Program-made: the position numbers and the translations under genes
Notes under the pieces: model-generated
Database searches by the model: none
The model's input: the letters and a program-made list of their open reading frames with translations, nothing else
Told to the model about the DNA's origin: nothing
Assembly (NCBI GenBank): GCA_004352715.1
Contig: SCFE01000003.1
Coordinates: 3,181,794-3,245,793, forward strand
DNA: 64,000 bases
From: Hofstenia miamia
Taxonomy: Eukaryota; Xenacoelomorpha; Acoela
Reading direction: 5' to 3'
Shown: piece after piece, positions 23,341-35,724 of the stretch
How positions within the stretch are numbered: the first letter of the stretch is position 1
Layout of the letters: every line of letters starts with the position of its first letter

Positions 23341-23914
23341 TCATATATTATCTATTGTAACATTTTTTTTTATTTCTGTACTAAAACTTTTGGAACACCT
23401 GGTATGATCATTATAGGTGAACCATTTTGTATTGTCTTAAAATACGGGCTATACCACATGCATTTAAATGTTTTCTAACTATTAGAAACTGCAAGTTCTG
23501 GATTATTCAGAAAATGAATTTGTTTTTATCATCTACACTAGGTATTACAATTTTTAATAATTTATTATGCCTATAATTCAAACATTTGTTATTAAGTTTA
23601 CAGGATAATTTCTATCTTGTTTTTTAAAAGCAAGGGTTTATTTTCAAATGCTTAGTTGTTTGCTGAAAAATATTTCCTGCTTTGTATTAATAAACAATGA
23701 ATTAGATTACAGCAATTGTATTTATGTGTTAATCATGAGAAATGCATTTAATTTTTACAGATAAGAAAATTATTCATTTGTAAAATGTAATATGAGTTTT
23801 TCCCATTAGTCAGCAAATGTGATATAGTGCCTCAATTAGTCAGCTAACAATATCATGTATAATAACAAAAATAGAAAAATCTGTTCAAACAAGTAAAATA
23901 GAAAACATGTATGT

Positions 23915-24161
23915 AAACTAAATTGGCCCCCTGTAAATATCACAAAACTAATTAATCACTATAGAAACTAGTAAAGTACATGTTTGTGAACCTTTGTCAG
24001 TCACCAGAGAAGGACTATAGAATTTACATGACGTCACTGCAAAACACACTAATCAATATCCAAGACCTAACATAGGCCATGAGTCAAAGTGTAACACATT
24101 GGACTCGCCCTCTTGACCAATCAGGAAAAAGTGTAATGTAATGGAAGTCTCTTCTACTACT
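23915..24161 (+). mobile_element. Old right terminal repeat of the Polinton-like family
   Basis: The same ordered motifs as the better copies at 35.5 and 62.9 kb are seen: CACAAAACTAATTA, then AAACTAGTAAAGTACATG, TGACGTCA (24029-24036), GAGTCAAAGTG, CTTGACCAATCAGG (24113-24126) and the terminus TTCTACTACT ending at 24161. It is clearly diverged, with only one CCAAT unit. No left partner is in the window, so the rest of the element is lost or unrecognisable. Confidence 0.6.
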
Positions 24162-24167
24162 ATTAGC

Positions 24168-24666
24168 AATCACATATGCAGTATATAAGCCTAATTCTTT
24201 GCATATCAACATCAATAGAGTATGAAAAATATTTTTGTCATTAAATTATGTTGATACAATTTGTGTCATTTTTAGTAAAATCCAAGAGCTTCAGTTTTTT
24301 AGTTACATCTCATCTCTATTAAACCCCTTTTTTTGAAAGTTAATTCAAATCTGAGAGAATGTAGTACATTTGTTGATGTGATGGTTGCAACAAACTTGCT
24401 TTAGCAAAATTTTTAAAATTTAACACGTAAAATGTAGGAAAAATTTTCAACATTCTATTTTTGCTGAAATAATTTAAAATTTATTTACTGTAAGCAATGA
24501 TATACAAAGTAACTTATTGCTGTGAAATCATATTTGTGAATTACTAACAAAATAAATTTGGAAGTACAGATATTATTGTAATAATTGTAAAATAATTAGT
24601 TTTACATTACTTTGGTTTTCAAAAACAGAAAGCTTAAACTCCCCTAGCTCCTCAGGCTTGACGCAA

Positions 24667-24705
<39 letters not shown>

Positions 24706-27700
24706 CCATATTGTGTACTATAGTCCCAAACATTCCCATCATATTGGATAACATCCTTGATAAGTAAATCCTGTCAATAAATATGTAAGTTAACTTGCTT
24801 TAAGTTTGACATTTGCAATTTTTTTCTCCCATCAGAGATGTAAGCAAGTGGTTAGGTTGACAAATATTTTTTATTCATATATTTTAACTGCAACCTATTA
24901 CCAGGCGAGATTTTCACACAACAGCCAACACAACAGCAAAAAGCTGTTGTTCCATATAATATACATAACACAACACAATAGCTACAAATTTGTAAATCTT
25001 GAAATATTGTGTGCTTAAATATTAAACATTTATATGTGTATAATGGAAATTTATATACTTTGTATTCGTAAGATAGCAATTGAGACAAAGATTTAAGAAC
25101 CACTAAATACTTTCTTATACCAAATCTTTTTAATTAATGGTATATGTACCTTCTCTTATTGCATTTAGGATAGTTATGCTGCTGAAATTTATACAATCAA
25201 AATTCTTATGTCCACTAAAACAAGAATATGAACGAAATTTCATAAAACTTAAAAATTCATAATTCAATAATAATTTTCTGATTTTTCAAAACTCTGAGTT
25301 GTTTTAAAGCTGGAGAGAGCAGCAATTGACCTCAACTATTTTGAATTTTAAGGATGCTACACCAATGCTCATTGAGGCATAGGGGTAGCTTCATTCAAAG
25401 AAGTGCTTAAGTGTCTCACAACTCACACGACTGCATACCAGCATGAAGGAGCAAGGAATCTTTTATCTTGTGGCGTCCAGATTTTAGATAGTATTATTAA
25501 TACGTGAATTATAGCGGTTATGAAAATTGAAGATTGTAAAGAAATGCGTGGGTTAACTTATGTGATATTTTTTAAAGCTATAGAACAACTAAAACTAGCG
25601 CACTAGTCTGCTTATTTGTGAATTTGCTAAAATTTTGCAGTCAAATTCACACCCTACATCAAGAATTTTTAAAATGAAATAATTGTATAACAAATTCAGA
25701 AGATGTATATTAAAAGTGCTATTTTGAAGAACATTGTATGATCGCATTCATATTAATAACCTAATAGGATTTTATTATATTTACATTGCCTAAGTAATTG
25801 GGCTTGCAAGATAAGTTTGAAAATACAAATACACTTGGATGAAATTTTTTTGGATAAATCAAAATTGTTAACTTTGTGATACTAGATTTTTATTCCTTAA
25901 ACATGCTGTGTTGTTTACACAACAAACCTAAAATTTCATACAACAATGCATGCGTACACAACACACAATGGCAAATCTGCCTACACGGCATAAAATTTTG
26001 TCCTAAATTTCAATTTTTCGATAATTTTATAAAAGAGCAATTTTCAAATATCGTCAAAATATTTTAGTATAAATGAAATGGAATTGAATTATATAATCAT
26101 GATTATTGCCATACAAAGAATTAAGTTCAAATACATAGAATTTGCAAATTTATTTATGCCAATTTTTGAGTGCCACTCAGGCTTTCATTGCAACCAGTGT
26201 TGAAAGTGGTACCAGTTCCAGTATTTTTGATCTTGGCAAAATACAGTGGTCTTGGTTTTTGGTATAGGTATAAAGCCGGGCCCTAGCAGTTGCCTATCCC
26301 AGCACATCATATAAACCGTTGTATAAGATTTTACTTTTTTTACTCTAAAAAAATGTTATATTTAATTGTACTAACCAATGAAAATTTCTGTAATTATTAA
26401 CTGGCTTACTATTGCTTCTATGCCATTTTACTCGCATATTGAAATGTGCTTAAAGCAGGTGCGGATCCAATGAGATGATTTAGGTAACTGGCCCCCATTT
26501 TCTACTGGGCGCTTTTCCACAGAAGCAAGAATTCATTTTGGGTATTACTTCATTCTTTTGAGCCTATTTGAAAAAAAAACTGCAAGGGGAATACACTAAC
26601 ATTATTTATGTCTTCAACAGCATATCCTATGTCAGTACGGATTTCTGTAACTATGTTTTTCACATGTATAAGTTTATCCAGGTTAAATTGAAAAATTTAT
26701 TTTGAATTATATTACTCTGTGATACACTTTTATTGTACCATAGCCCATGTAAATCACGGCCGTGCACATTGCAGCAATTCTAAAAAAGGAGGCGAAAATA
26801 TATTTTAAGTTTTAATACAGATTTCTGTACAAGACTATAGAGCATGATACAAATTTACTCATGCATTTTCTCCAATTGCTATGAAGTACAGTTCCACATG
26901 TTCTGGTACATATTTTGAAGACATAATCAACATGCTAGTCATAAAGTAAGTACAGCCAGTTTAGGAATACTTGAATAGCTAGAATAGAATTCACTCGTAG
27001 CTGGAATATGAATGTTAAGAAATTGAAATGTCTACTTGCGTTTATGAATTGTGCAATATAAATTGTGGTGCAATAGACAGCATCCAATGTTTGTGTATTT
27101 TAGGGATCTAGAAATTTGTTTAGTACTTTTTTCTCTTGTGTTTTTTAAAGCAGGCTATTCAGATTTAATTTTTTTTAAAAATAGCAATATTAAATACATC
27201 TAGTTTAATCTTATACTAGCATTTTCGATTTTGATGATATGAACAACATCGTTTGGATATCAGGGCAAGATGACATTGAATGGAGAAGTTAAACTTAGAG
27301 ATGCTTATTGCAATATTCTTAAAATGTTGATATGAACATTGTCACACGTTAAGGCCTTGACTAACAGGGCGTTTTCTTAGTTAATGTAGTATTGAAAAAT
27401 GTTAGGAACAATGACTTCAAACTTCACTATGAAAAAGTAGTAAACAAGACAATACAAAATATTTATTTCTATAAATAAAATTTTCCATAACACATCATTA
27501 GAATTTCGGGCGAAATTGCAGAATAGACAACTCTTTTAAAGAATTAAATATACAATCAGATGTAGTTTTTTTCGCTGATTCTAAATCTGCTATTCTTTTT
27601 TAGGAAATCATTATTAAAAAAGTTATAGCAATATTTTTATTTAACATTACAGCCAATCATATTGCAGTATCTATTATATTTAGCATAATCATTTGTGGTA

Positions 27701-28214
27701 ATCAATCACATCGAAGACCTTTGTAACAAACACATTTTATTTAGCACTGATGCTGAAATTTATTAGTAATATTCCATCGATTATGCAAGACGACGATCTA
27801 GTTTGAAGCAGCATATTTCAGTTCTATTCAGAGCTAATTTTCAATCGGCCCTTTTCGTGGCCACTCAGTTAATCAAAGCATTATATTGTTGAAATGATAT
27901 ATGTAGTTTAAAAATTATATTAAAAGTGTCTACTATTATTCATGATTGATGTTAATTATATTAAAAATTTAATTTTTAATAATTATATTTAAGCATTTTC
28001 TTTTGTATGTTACATGAAATTCATATTACAGTAATCACTGCAAGTATGGCGGCCTGAATCGGAGGCCATTTAACTTTAATTAATACTGTGTGATGCCGTT
28101 TCTGGGCTGTGATTATAACAATTGATGGTAATCAAGAGCATTTACATAACTATAACTCCTAAATTTTAACAGTACACAATTCATTAGTGCATATATATAT
28201 ATACTGTATATATA
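24168..28214. other. Gene-free stretch
   Basis: A TA microsatellite lies at 24670-24702. I recognise no gene. A ~50-bp segment at about 26750-26795 recurs inverted at about 36180-36225. Confidence 0.4.
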
Positions 28215-29214
28215 NNNNNNNNNNNNNNNNNNNNNNNNNNNNNNNNNNNNNNNNNNNNNNNNNNNNNNNNNNNNNNNNNNNNNNNNNNNNNNNNNNNNNN
28301 NNNNNNNNNNNNNNNNNNNNNNNNNNNNNNNNNNNNNNNNNNNNNNNNNNNNNNNNNNNNNNNNNNNNNNNNNNNNNNNNNNNNNNNNNNNNNNNNNNNN
28401 NNNNNNNNNNNNNNNNNNNNNNNNNNNNNNNNNNNNNNNNNNNNNNNNNNNNNNNNNNNNNNNNNNNNNNNNNNNNNNNNNNNNNNNNNNNNNNNNNNNN
28501 NNNNNNNNNNNNNNNNNNNNNNNNNNNNNNNNNNNNNNNNNNNNNNNNNNNNNNNNNNNNNNNNNNNNNNNNNNNNNNNNNNNNNNNNNNNNNNNNNNNN
28601 NNNNNNNNNNNNNNNNNNNNNNNNNNNNNNNNNNNNNNNNNNNNNNNNNNNNNNNNNNNNNNNNNNNNNNNNNNNNNNNNNNNNNNNNNNNNNNNNNNNN
28701 NNNNNNNNNNNNNNNNNNNNNNNNNNNNNNNNNNNNNNNNNNNNNNNNNNNNNNNNNNNNNNNNNNNNNNNNNNNNNNNNNNNNNNNNNNNNNNNNNNNN
28801 NNNNNNNNNNNNNNNNNNNNNNNNNNNNNNNNNNNNNNNNNNNNNNNNNNNNNNNNNNNNNNNNNNNNNNNNNNNNNNNNNNNNNNNNNNNNNNNNNNNN
28901 NNNNNNNNNNNNNNNNNNNNNNNNNNNNNNNNNNNNNNNNNNNNNNNNNNNNNNNNNNNNNNNNNNNNNNNNNNNNNNNNNNNNNNNNNNNNNNNNNNNN
29001 NNNNNNNNNNNNNNNNNNNNNNNNNNNNNNNNNNNNNNNNNNNNNNNNNNNNNNNNNNNNNNNNNNNNNNNNNNNNNNNNNNNNNNNNNNNNNNNNNNNN
29101 NNNNNNNNNNNNNNNNNNNNNNNNNNNNNNNNNNNNNNNNNNNNNNNNNNNNNNNNNNNNNNNNNNNNNNNNNNNNNNNNNNNNNNNNNNNNNNNNNNNN
29201 NNNNNNNNNNNNNN

Positions 29215-31320
29215 GCACAGGGTCTAGCTTGTATGTTTCCATGCTCTCCAACCTAAATTCTCTAATTACATCGCCAAGAGGGTGTCTGCCTCCAAATAGT
29301 TGTTATGGTAGTCTCTGAGTGTTTGACAGCCTCCTTTTACCCAGGTATGTTCCTGCTCAAAGTCCAGTTCTTCCTGCATTATAGAAATTTCCCCAGTCAA
29401 TCAGTTCTTCCAGTGGACCAAGTCTGGAAGCTCTGTATCATTAAATTTCTTGAAACTATCTAAATAATCATAACACAGCACACCTTTTCCTCTGCTGAAC
29501 GCCTCTGCTTTTCCATCATCCATGCCTGTGCGTAAAAATTTATAATTATCACTGCCAATGTTCTATGTTAGGTTGGAGGGACTATCTGTTATAAAGCAAT
29601 AAGAGTCTAGAAATTGTAATTCTTCATACAAACATTTACTAACACCGTTTTTATCTTTATAATATTGTACGGGAATTGATAAACTAAGTGACAACATGTT
29701 TTCACTAGTGCAAGGAATACAACTTAATTTTTCACCTTCCCTCAATTTTAAATTTTCAATAAAATATGGAAATCATAATGGGAGGCGTTATGTGCAAATA
29801 TGGGTGTGAAATTAGGGGATCTATGCAATATATTACAGTCACTATGGGCAACGCCTCTAATTTTACCACTATAGTGACAATGATCTATCACTTTTTTCTA
29901 AGTTGTCTCAAATGGTTTTTCGCAAAATACACAGGTAGTTGCATTTGCTAGCATTCTTGTTCGTTCACCATGTGTTATTTGTAGTACATGGTGTTTTTGC
30001 TTTGCCTCAAACGAATCATGTGCAATTTTTCTAAGGTGGTTCCATGCATTCTGCATGCATTCCTTACCAGAAAAGACTTTAGAAGAAAGCAGCTCCTTTT
30101 CTGTCATTGTTGCAATACAAATACTAGAGGGCCACTGCCTTACTTCCTGAACAGTGTAGCTGGTGGCTGGATTAGGTAGGGGACCATGCACTTTTTCCAA
30201 AATTGTTTCTATATCAAATGTAGCCATTAACAGTACAAAGTTTTTCGCCCCATAATTTTTAAACTCAATTTTTTCCAACTGACTGGGGAATGTAATTTCA
30301 GGTTCAGCGGATCCACTACATTTCTTCTGATGTTTTGCCAAATTTTCTTCTGTCTCAAAACCAGATAAACATTTAGAACAGAAAAATCCATTTTTATGTG
30401 TCTTAAAAAAGCGTAGACAAGCATTCAAATTTGTTATGGCCACATAATGACTATTTCCGTCCTCTTCAATTAGTAGTAAATTTGCATTTTTCTCATAGTC
30501 CTTCTCTGATACATATGCAGGAACCAAACTCTGATCATTAGCATTTAGAGCATAAACATTTACCTTTATTTGATTGAGGTCCTCAAACACACAGACGTCA
30601 TTTACAGAGAGTGGGAAAGATAGACCATTAATATTTAATGTATGCTTAAATTTATTTAAATGAGTGACTTGACATCTAGCTTTAACTTCTGGATGTAGAC
30701 ATGCCAAAATAGCATACAAAAAGCACTGGTTGGATTCACCACTTTTTGGGTTTACCAGGAAATTATTTTTCTTTAGGCAATCTGGTAGTGGGATAAATGT
30801 GCCAGCACAGGTTGGTCTATACTTTGCAATGCGTAGCCCTACATTGTTTATATTTTTCACAACCCACCCTGATCCGTTGTTTGCATACATGGAAATGTAG
30901 TTTGCAAGCTCATTTATCATGCAAGAATATGTTGTCTCACAAAGTCCTGTATGAAAAACTGAAGCTGGTTTACTAGTTGGGTGGAGAATAACTTGCTTTT
31001 CTTCATTTCCATCGGTTCATGATAGTTCCACCTCAGCTATCAGATAAACTTTGGCAGAGAAATGTTTGGCCACATCCTCCTTTATAATTTTCGAAATGGA
31101 TGGATATGCAAGTTGGAATGGTGAATAAATGACCACTGCATTTAATTGTTGGCTTTCAAAACAGGCAAAGCTTCCTTTACATGCCATATTTGTTTTATGC
31201 AAAATAATCTCATTGATAGGCATTGGTGCTGATTGTTCATGAACAATTGTAACGTGTTCAGAAAACAATGCCTCATTATGGAAGAATAATTTACATTCAG
31301 TGCATAGATACTCACGCGAC
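29215..31320 (-). pseudogene. Polinton/Maverick type B DNA polymerase, N-terminal and exonuclease part, broken
   Basis: Replicates Polinton DNA by protein priming when intact. Reading the minus strand: a C2H2 finger near 31315-31240 (CTECK...EHVTIVH); a conserved N-terminal region ending NNGSGWVV and KYRPTCAGTFIPLP; ESNQCFLYAIL and later HYVAI; a second finger (FCSKCLSGF...HQKKC); the exonuclease motif ATFDIET near 30220; the FLDSY motif near 29610; GVLCYDYLDSF near 29490; and TLRDYHNNYLEADTLL near 29300, the last exonuclease motif. The polymerase palm should follow and would fall in the N gap. An in-frame TGA lies at about 31020, with more stops and frame changes after 29900. The order and spacing match the family, and the pieces are not intact. 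Confidence 0.8.
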
Positions 31321-31359
31321 TTTTATGTCTCCTAATTATATGGGCCTGAAGTGCATGGG

Positions 31360-31959
31360 CGTTTCAACAGTCATTGCCAAAAGTGAGAGACGAAATTGCG
31401 TAGAAGAAAAATAATGATTTTATCTGATAAAATGAGGTGAATATATAGATTGACCAGCCAATGGAAATACATTGAACTTATGAAAATTAATTATTGGTTG
31501 AAAAAATGTGATATAATAAATGTGTTAACAAGGAATTTTGAAAAGGCGAAATGCGGTTTTTTGAATGTGTGATAACGAGGTATATTAACAAAATGAAATG
31601 TAATGTATGNGGGGCATCATCTCCTGTGTTAGCGGGTTATACCCATGTGAAGATGGTGGCGTTGTGCATAGATCATCAATTAGACTGTTCAATGACCCGG
31701 ATGCTAGCGTTTCAACAGACATTGCCAAAAGTGAGAGACAAAATTGTGTAAGAGAAAAATAATGATTTTATCCAATGAAATAAGGTGAATATATAGATTG
31801 ACCAACCAATCGAAATACATTGAACTTATGAAAATTAATTATTGGTTGAAAAAATGTGATATAATAAAATGTGTTAACAAGGAATTTTGAAAAGGCGAAA
31901 TGCGGTTTTTTGAATGTGCGATAACGAGGTATATTAACAAAATGAAATGTAATGTATGC
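31360..31959. repeat. Direct duplication around a single-N join
   Basis: About 250 bp starting CGTTTCAACAGNCATTGCCA at 31360 recurs from 31708 with a few percent difference, on either side of a lone N at 31610. It is likely an assembly duplication of two alleles rather than a biological tandem repeat. Confidence 0.7.
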
Positions 31960-33272
31960 AAGCAAGTGTGATATAGCCGTATATATTAACAAACAATGAA
32001 ATTAGTCATGGTATATAAATATATTCCTTGTATGTTTAGTTTCTGTCCCTGGTATATTAATTCAAGAGTTTGATTTCTATGGATTTAAAAATTTAATAAA
32101 TTCAGAGATTTACTGTCACTTATTTAGTAGCAAACTATTGTGTGAAAATTTAGTTAGTTTTACAAGGTACATTGAAATCTATTGTTGGAAAGTGATAAGC
32201 AAATATTTATGAGGATGTATTTGTTTGTACTNNNNNNNNNNNNNNNNNNNNNNNNNNNNNNNNNNNNNNNNNNNNNNNNNNNNNNNNNNNNNNNNNNNNN
32301 NNNNNNNNNNNNNNNNNNNNNNNNNNNNNNNNNNNNNNNNNNNNNNNNNNNNNNNNNNNNNNNNNNNNNNNNNNNNNNNNNNNNNNNNNNNNNNNNNNNN
32401 NNNNNNNNNNNNNNNNNNNNNNNNNNNNNNNNNNNNNNNNNNNNNNNNNNNNNNNNNNNNNNNNNNNNNNNNNNNNNNNNNNNNNNNNNNNNNNNNNNNN
32501 NNNNNNNNNNNNNNNNNNNNNNNNNNNNNNNNNNNNNNNNNNNNNNNNNNNNNNNNNNNNNNNNNNNNNNNNNNNNNNNNNNNNNNNNNNNNNNNNNNNN
32601 NNNNNNNNNNNNNNNNNNNNNNNNNNNNNNNNNNNNNNNNNNNNNNNNNNNNNNNNNNNNNNNNNNNNNNNNNNNNNNNNNNNNNNNNNNNNNNNNNNNN
32701 NNNNNNNNNNNNNNNNNNNNNNNNNNNNNNNNNNNNNNNNNNNNNNNNNNNNNNNNNNNNNNNNNNNNNNNNNNNNNNNNNNNNNNNNNNNNNNNNNNNN
32801 NNNNNNNNNNNNNNNNNNNNNNNNNNNNNNNNNNNNNNNNNNNNNNNNNNNNNNNNNNNNNNNNNNNNNNNNNNNNNNNNNNNNNNNNNNNNNNNNNNNN
32901 NNNNNNNNNNNNNNNNNNNNNNNNNNNNNNNNNNNNNNNNNNNNNNNNNNNNNNNNNNNNNNNNNNNNNNNNNNNNNNNNNNNNNNNNNNNNNNNNNNNN
33001 NNNNNNNNNNNNNNNNNNNNNNNNNNNNNNNNNNNNNNNNNNNNNNNNNNNNNNNNNNNNNNNNNNNNNNNNNNNNNNNNNNNNNNNNNNNNNNNNNNNN
33101 NNNNNNNNNNNNNNNNNNNNNNNNNNNNNNNNNNNNNNNNNNNNNNNNNNNNNNNNNNNNNNNNNNNNNNNNNNNNNNNNNNNNNNNNNNNNNNNNNNNN
33201 NNNNNNNNNNNNNNNNNNNNNNNNNNNNNNNTAGTTACTTGTCAACATTATCAGAGTGGTAGCATCCCATTA

Positions 33273-33485
33273 TTGGATCAAATACCCTTATTCACAGTAT
33301 ATAGTGTAAATGATCAGCCATTCATCAATTATGAAAAGACTCATATAATTTATAAACCAACTTCAAAGTCATTCATCGATAGAATTACAATTAGCTTCCA
33401 TACATCGAATGGTGAGTTCATTCATTTCAATGATACTAGCAGTATTTATTTAACTCTTAATATAAAAGACACCGATGAAATTTAA
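33273..33485 (+). CDS. C-terminal fragment of a probable Polinton virion-type protein
   Basis: A 70-residue frame opens near the right edge of an N gap and ends in TAA at 33483-33485. The pattern is YEKTHIIYKP, then IDRITISFHTSNGEFIHF, then SIYLTLNIKD. It resembles the C-terminal strand-rich segment of proteins I associate with Polinton and adintovirus-like elements (isoleucine-rich strand, a D/SxxG turn, I-x-F, then a final L-x-L strand). The exact protein is uncertain because most of it is in the gap. It lies on the opposite strand to the polymerase. Confidence 0.45.
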   Translation: MDQIPLFTVYSVNDQPFINYEKTHIIYKPTSKSFIDRITISFHTSNGEFIHFNDTSSIYLTLNIKDTDEI

Positions 33486-33719
33486 GTATAAACAATTTTT
33501 TAAAATGTAAAATAAAATAAGTTATTTGTTATTTTTAAATGTTTGTATTAATAACCAATTTACGATAGTAATAATCCAAATTGTGAAAAATTCTAGTTTT
33601 ATATGATTTGAAAATGTTTTAATTAATTGTGATAATTTTTAAATTGTAAAATGATTTCATATTTGGGAGATATCATTCTTTACGATTGGATAAATTTTTT
33701 ACAGTTGAACAATAGAATT

Positions 33720-34000
33720 TTGATGAAACCACGTAATATTGACAATTGTCTATGAAGGCATGCAACTCTATACATACAGCGGCATAATGGAATTTCACTA
33801 GATAAAACCACGTAATATTGAGATTGTCTATGAAAAGCATGCAATTTTATACATAGAGCGGATTAATGCAATTTCACATGGCTGTACTATGTTTACATTC
33901 TGGCAGTCGAACAATGACCATATTTAAAATTTATGTTGACATTGTCTATGAAACATGTAACTTTCTACACGTGTGAATATACACAGCCGGCATAATGGAA
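33720..34000. repeat. Three degenerate tandem repeats, about 80-110 bp each
   Basis: Three successive units share CACGTAATATTGA (first two), TTGTCTATGAA, GCATGCAA or ACATGTAA, TATACA and ATGGAATTTC. They lie inside the Polinton-like element. Confidence 0.7.
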
Positions 34001-34282
34001 TTTCCCATTTATGAAACAAAGACAACTACTCTGAAAGATTTCAAACTTTTTGGTAAGCTATTTTTATAATTCAATCTCAGATATTGTTTTGATTCTTAAC
34101 GCTTTTTACAATATTATCTCTAGTTAGCTTTACAGATATTTCTTTTAAAACGTAATTTTAATAAATTGCTGCGAATTTACTGTCTGATGTTAAATTAATT
34201 ATATACTTTATAGAAACGTCGTTTGTTTGTTAATACGCATTTTTTATTGAATTTATTTAAACATTTAATTGTCATGTGTTTT

Positions 34283-34523
34283 ATACTGTGATCTGTCACC
34301 TCATTTGACTTATTAACCATTGATTTAGATACAACCATGTGAAATTCATAATGCGGTTGTTTCCTACAGAATTCCCTCAGCAACAAAAGATGATAAACTA
34401 ACACAATAGACAAATATAATAGTACGATATATATGGTCATNATACTGTGATCTCTCACCTCATTTGACTTATTAACCATTGATTTAGATACAACCATGTG
34501 AAATTCATAATGCGGTTGTTTCC
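34283..34523. repeat. Direct duplication around a single-N join
   Basis: About 82 bp starting ATACTGTGATCTNTCACCTC at 34283 recur at 34442 directly after a lone N (34441). Confidence 0.8.
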
Positions 34524-35299
34524 CAAACGAATTTTTGCATTGAATGTTTATCTGATTATATTCATTTTATCTCTTTACATCACACATGATTAAACTAAAT
34601 TATATACGTTTTTGGTTTACAGATATATTAACATTTAGGTTTTGTTTTTCCTATGTACACATTTTTTGATTAAAACTAAATTATGAGTGTTGAATTATTA
34701 AAACTTAAATTGGTTTACCCGCTTTTGTTTCATTGATTGAATTGACTAACTATAATTATTTATGCATAATTTTTTAACTAATGTTATGAATTACGAACTA
34801 AAATTGATTGTAGACGTTTTGCTAATGAATTTAACATGTCTCCCACCATACACATTTTCAAGTTTACACGTTTAGAACAAGAGTGGTGCATATCATGGAA
34901 TTGTGTGATAAAAAACAATTGAAAAGTGGAACATCGTGTGATGACGCATACAATCGCGTAAACAAGGCCTATAAATCAAATGAAGTTGAACAATGTGGAA
35001 AAGTCGATAAAAGCAGTGAAGTTCGGAACATCCATGTACAGTGTATGCAGTCATATAACATTATAAAAGGCAAGTAAGAGTGAGAAAACATGGAAAAGTC
35101 GATGAATGTGTATCAGTCTATAAACACATACAAAAAGTAAACAATGTGGAAAAGATAGCCGTATAAAAGTTGGTAAAAGATGTAACAATCTGCAAACCTG
35201 TATAATAATATTTGAAATCTATGTATATCTATAAATTATATTAATAAATAACATTACATATATGTAAATTATTTTTACTTGGAAATATTTTTCGATTCC

Positions 35300-35520
35300 A
35301 CTTTTTAAACAAGTATGTAATGTGGGAAAAGTAAAACATGTAAAGTAAGTTAATGTGGGAAAGTAAAAAATAAAAAGTAAGTAAATGTGGGAAAGTAATA
35401 CATGTAAAGTAAGTTAATGTGGGAGGAAAGTAAAAATAAAAAGTAAGTAAGTAAATGTGGGAAAGTAATACATGTAAAGCAAAATGTGGGAGGAAAGTAA
35501 AACTAAAAAAGTAAAAAAGA
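35300..35520. repeat. Minisatellite next to the Polinton terminal repeat
   Basis: Units built from AATGTGGGAAAGTAA, ACATGTAAAGTAAGTT and AATAAAAAGTAAGTAA alternate about four times. The array runs straight into the terminal repeat, a place where Polintons often carry tandem repeats. Confidence 0.8.
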
Positions 35521-35718
35521 AAATAAATTGAGCCACATAAATAACACAAAAACTAGTAAATGTACATGCATGACGTCAGTAAAACACCGTCGATATCCAC
35601 GGCGTCTCAAGTCAAAGGCCAACCCTCTCGACCAATCAGAATAGATGTTACGAATCCAGCTCTCGACCAATCAGAATCGTTTTTGTGCGATCTCATGGAC
35701 TTGGCCATTACTACTACT
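35521..35718 (+). repeat. Right terminal repeat of the Polinton-like element
   Basis: Reading outward it holds GCCACATAAATAACACAAAA, GCATGACGTCAGTAAAACACC (split here: TGACGTCA at 35571-35578), AAGTCAAAGGCCA, two CTCGACCAATCAGAA units (CCAAT at 35632 and 35667) and the terminus TACTACTACT. The six bases after it are ATGCAT; the matching left copy is not visible. Confidence 0.75.
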
Positions 35719-35724
35719 ATGCAT

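Larger units (their letters stand above)
28215..35718. mobile_element. Decayed Polinton/Maverick-like element (right end at 35718)
   Basis: This large virus-related DNA element is recognised by its protein-primed DNA polymerase (minus, 29215-31320), a virion-type protein fragment (plus, 33273-33485) and a right terminal repeat with the family motifs ending TACTACTACT at 35718. The left end is not visible and may lie in the gap at 28215-29214, so the left limit given here is nominal. A second 1000-N gap is at 32232-33231. No integrase, packaging ATPase or major capsid gene is visible. The polymerase has in-frame stops, so the copy is dead. Confidence 0.65.

Noticed and set aside
28184-29251. 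Long open frames across N runs (also at 32.2, 50.6, 59.8 and 61.9 kb)
   Set aside because: They consist almost entirely of undetermined bases; the real residues at the edges carry no shared gene signal.
33720-34000. CRISPR-like array
   Set aside because: Only three degenerate units without uniform spacers, in a eukaryotic mobile element.
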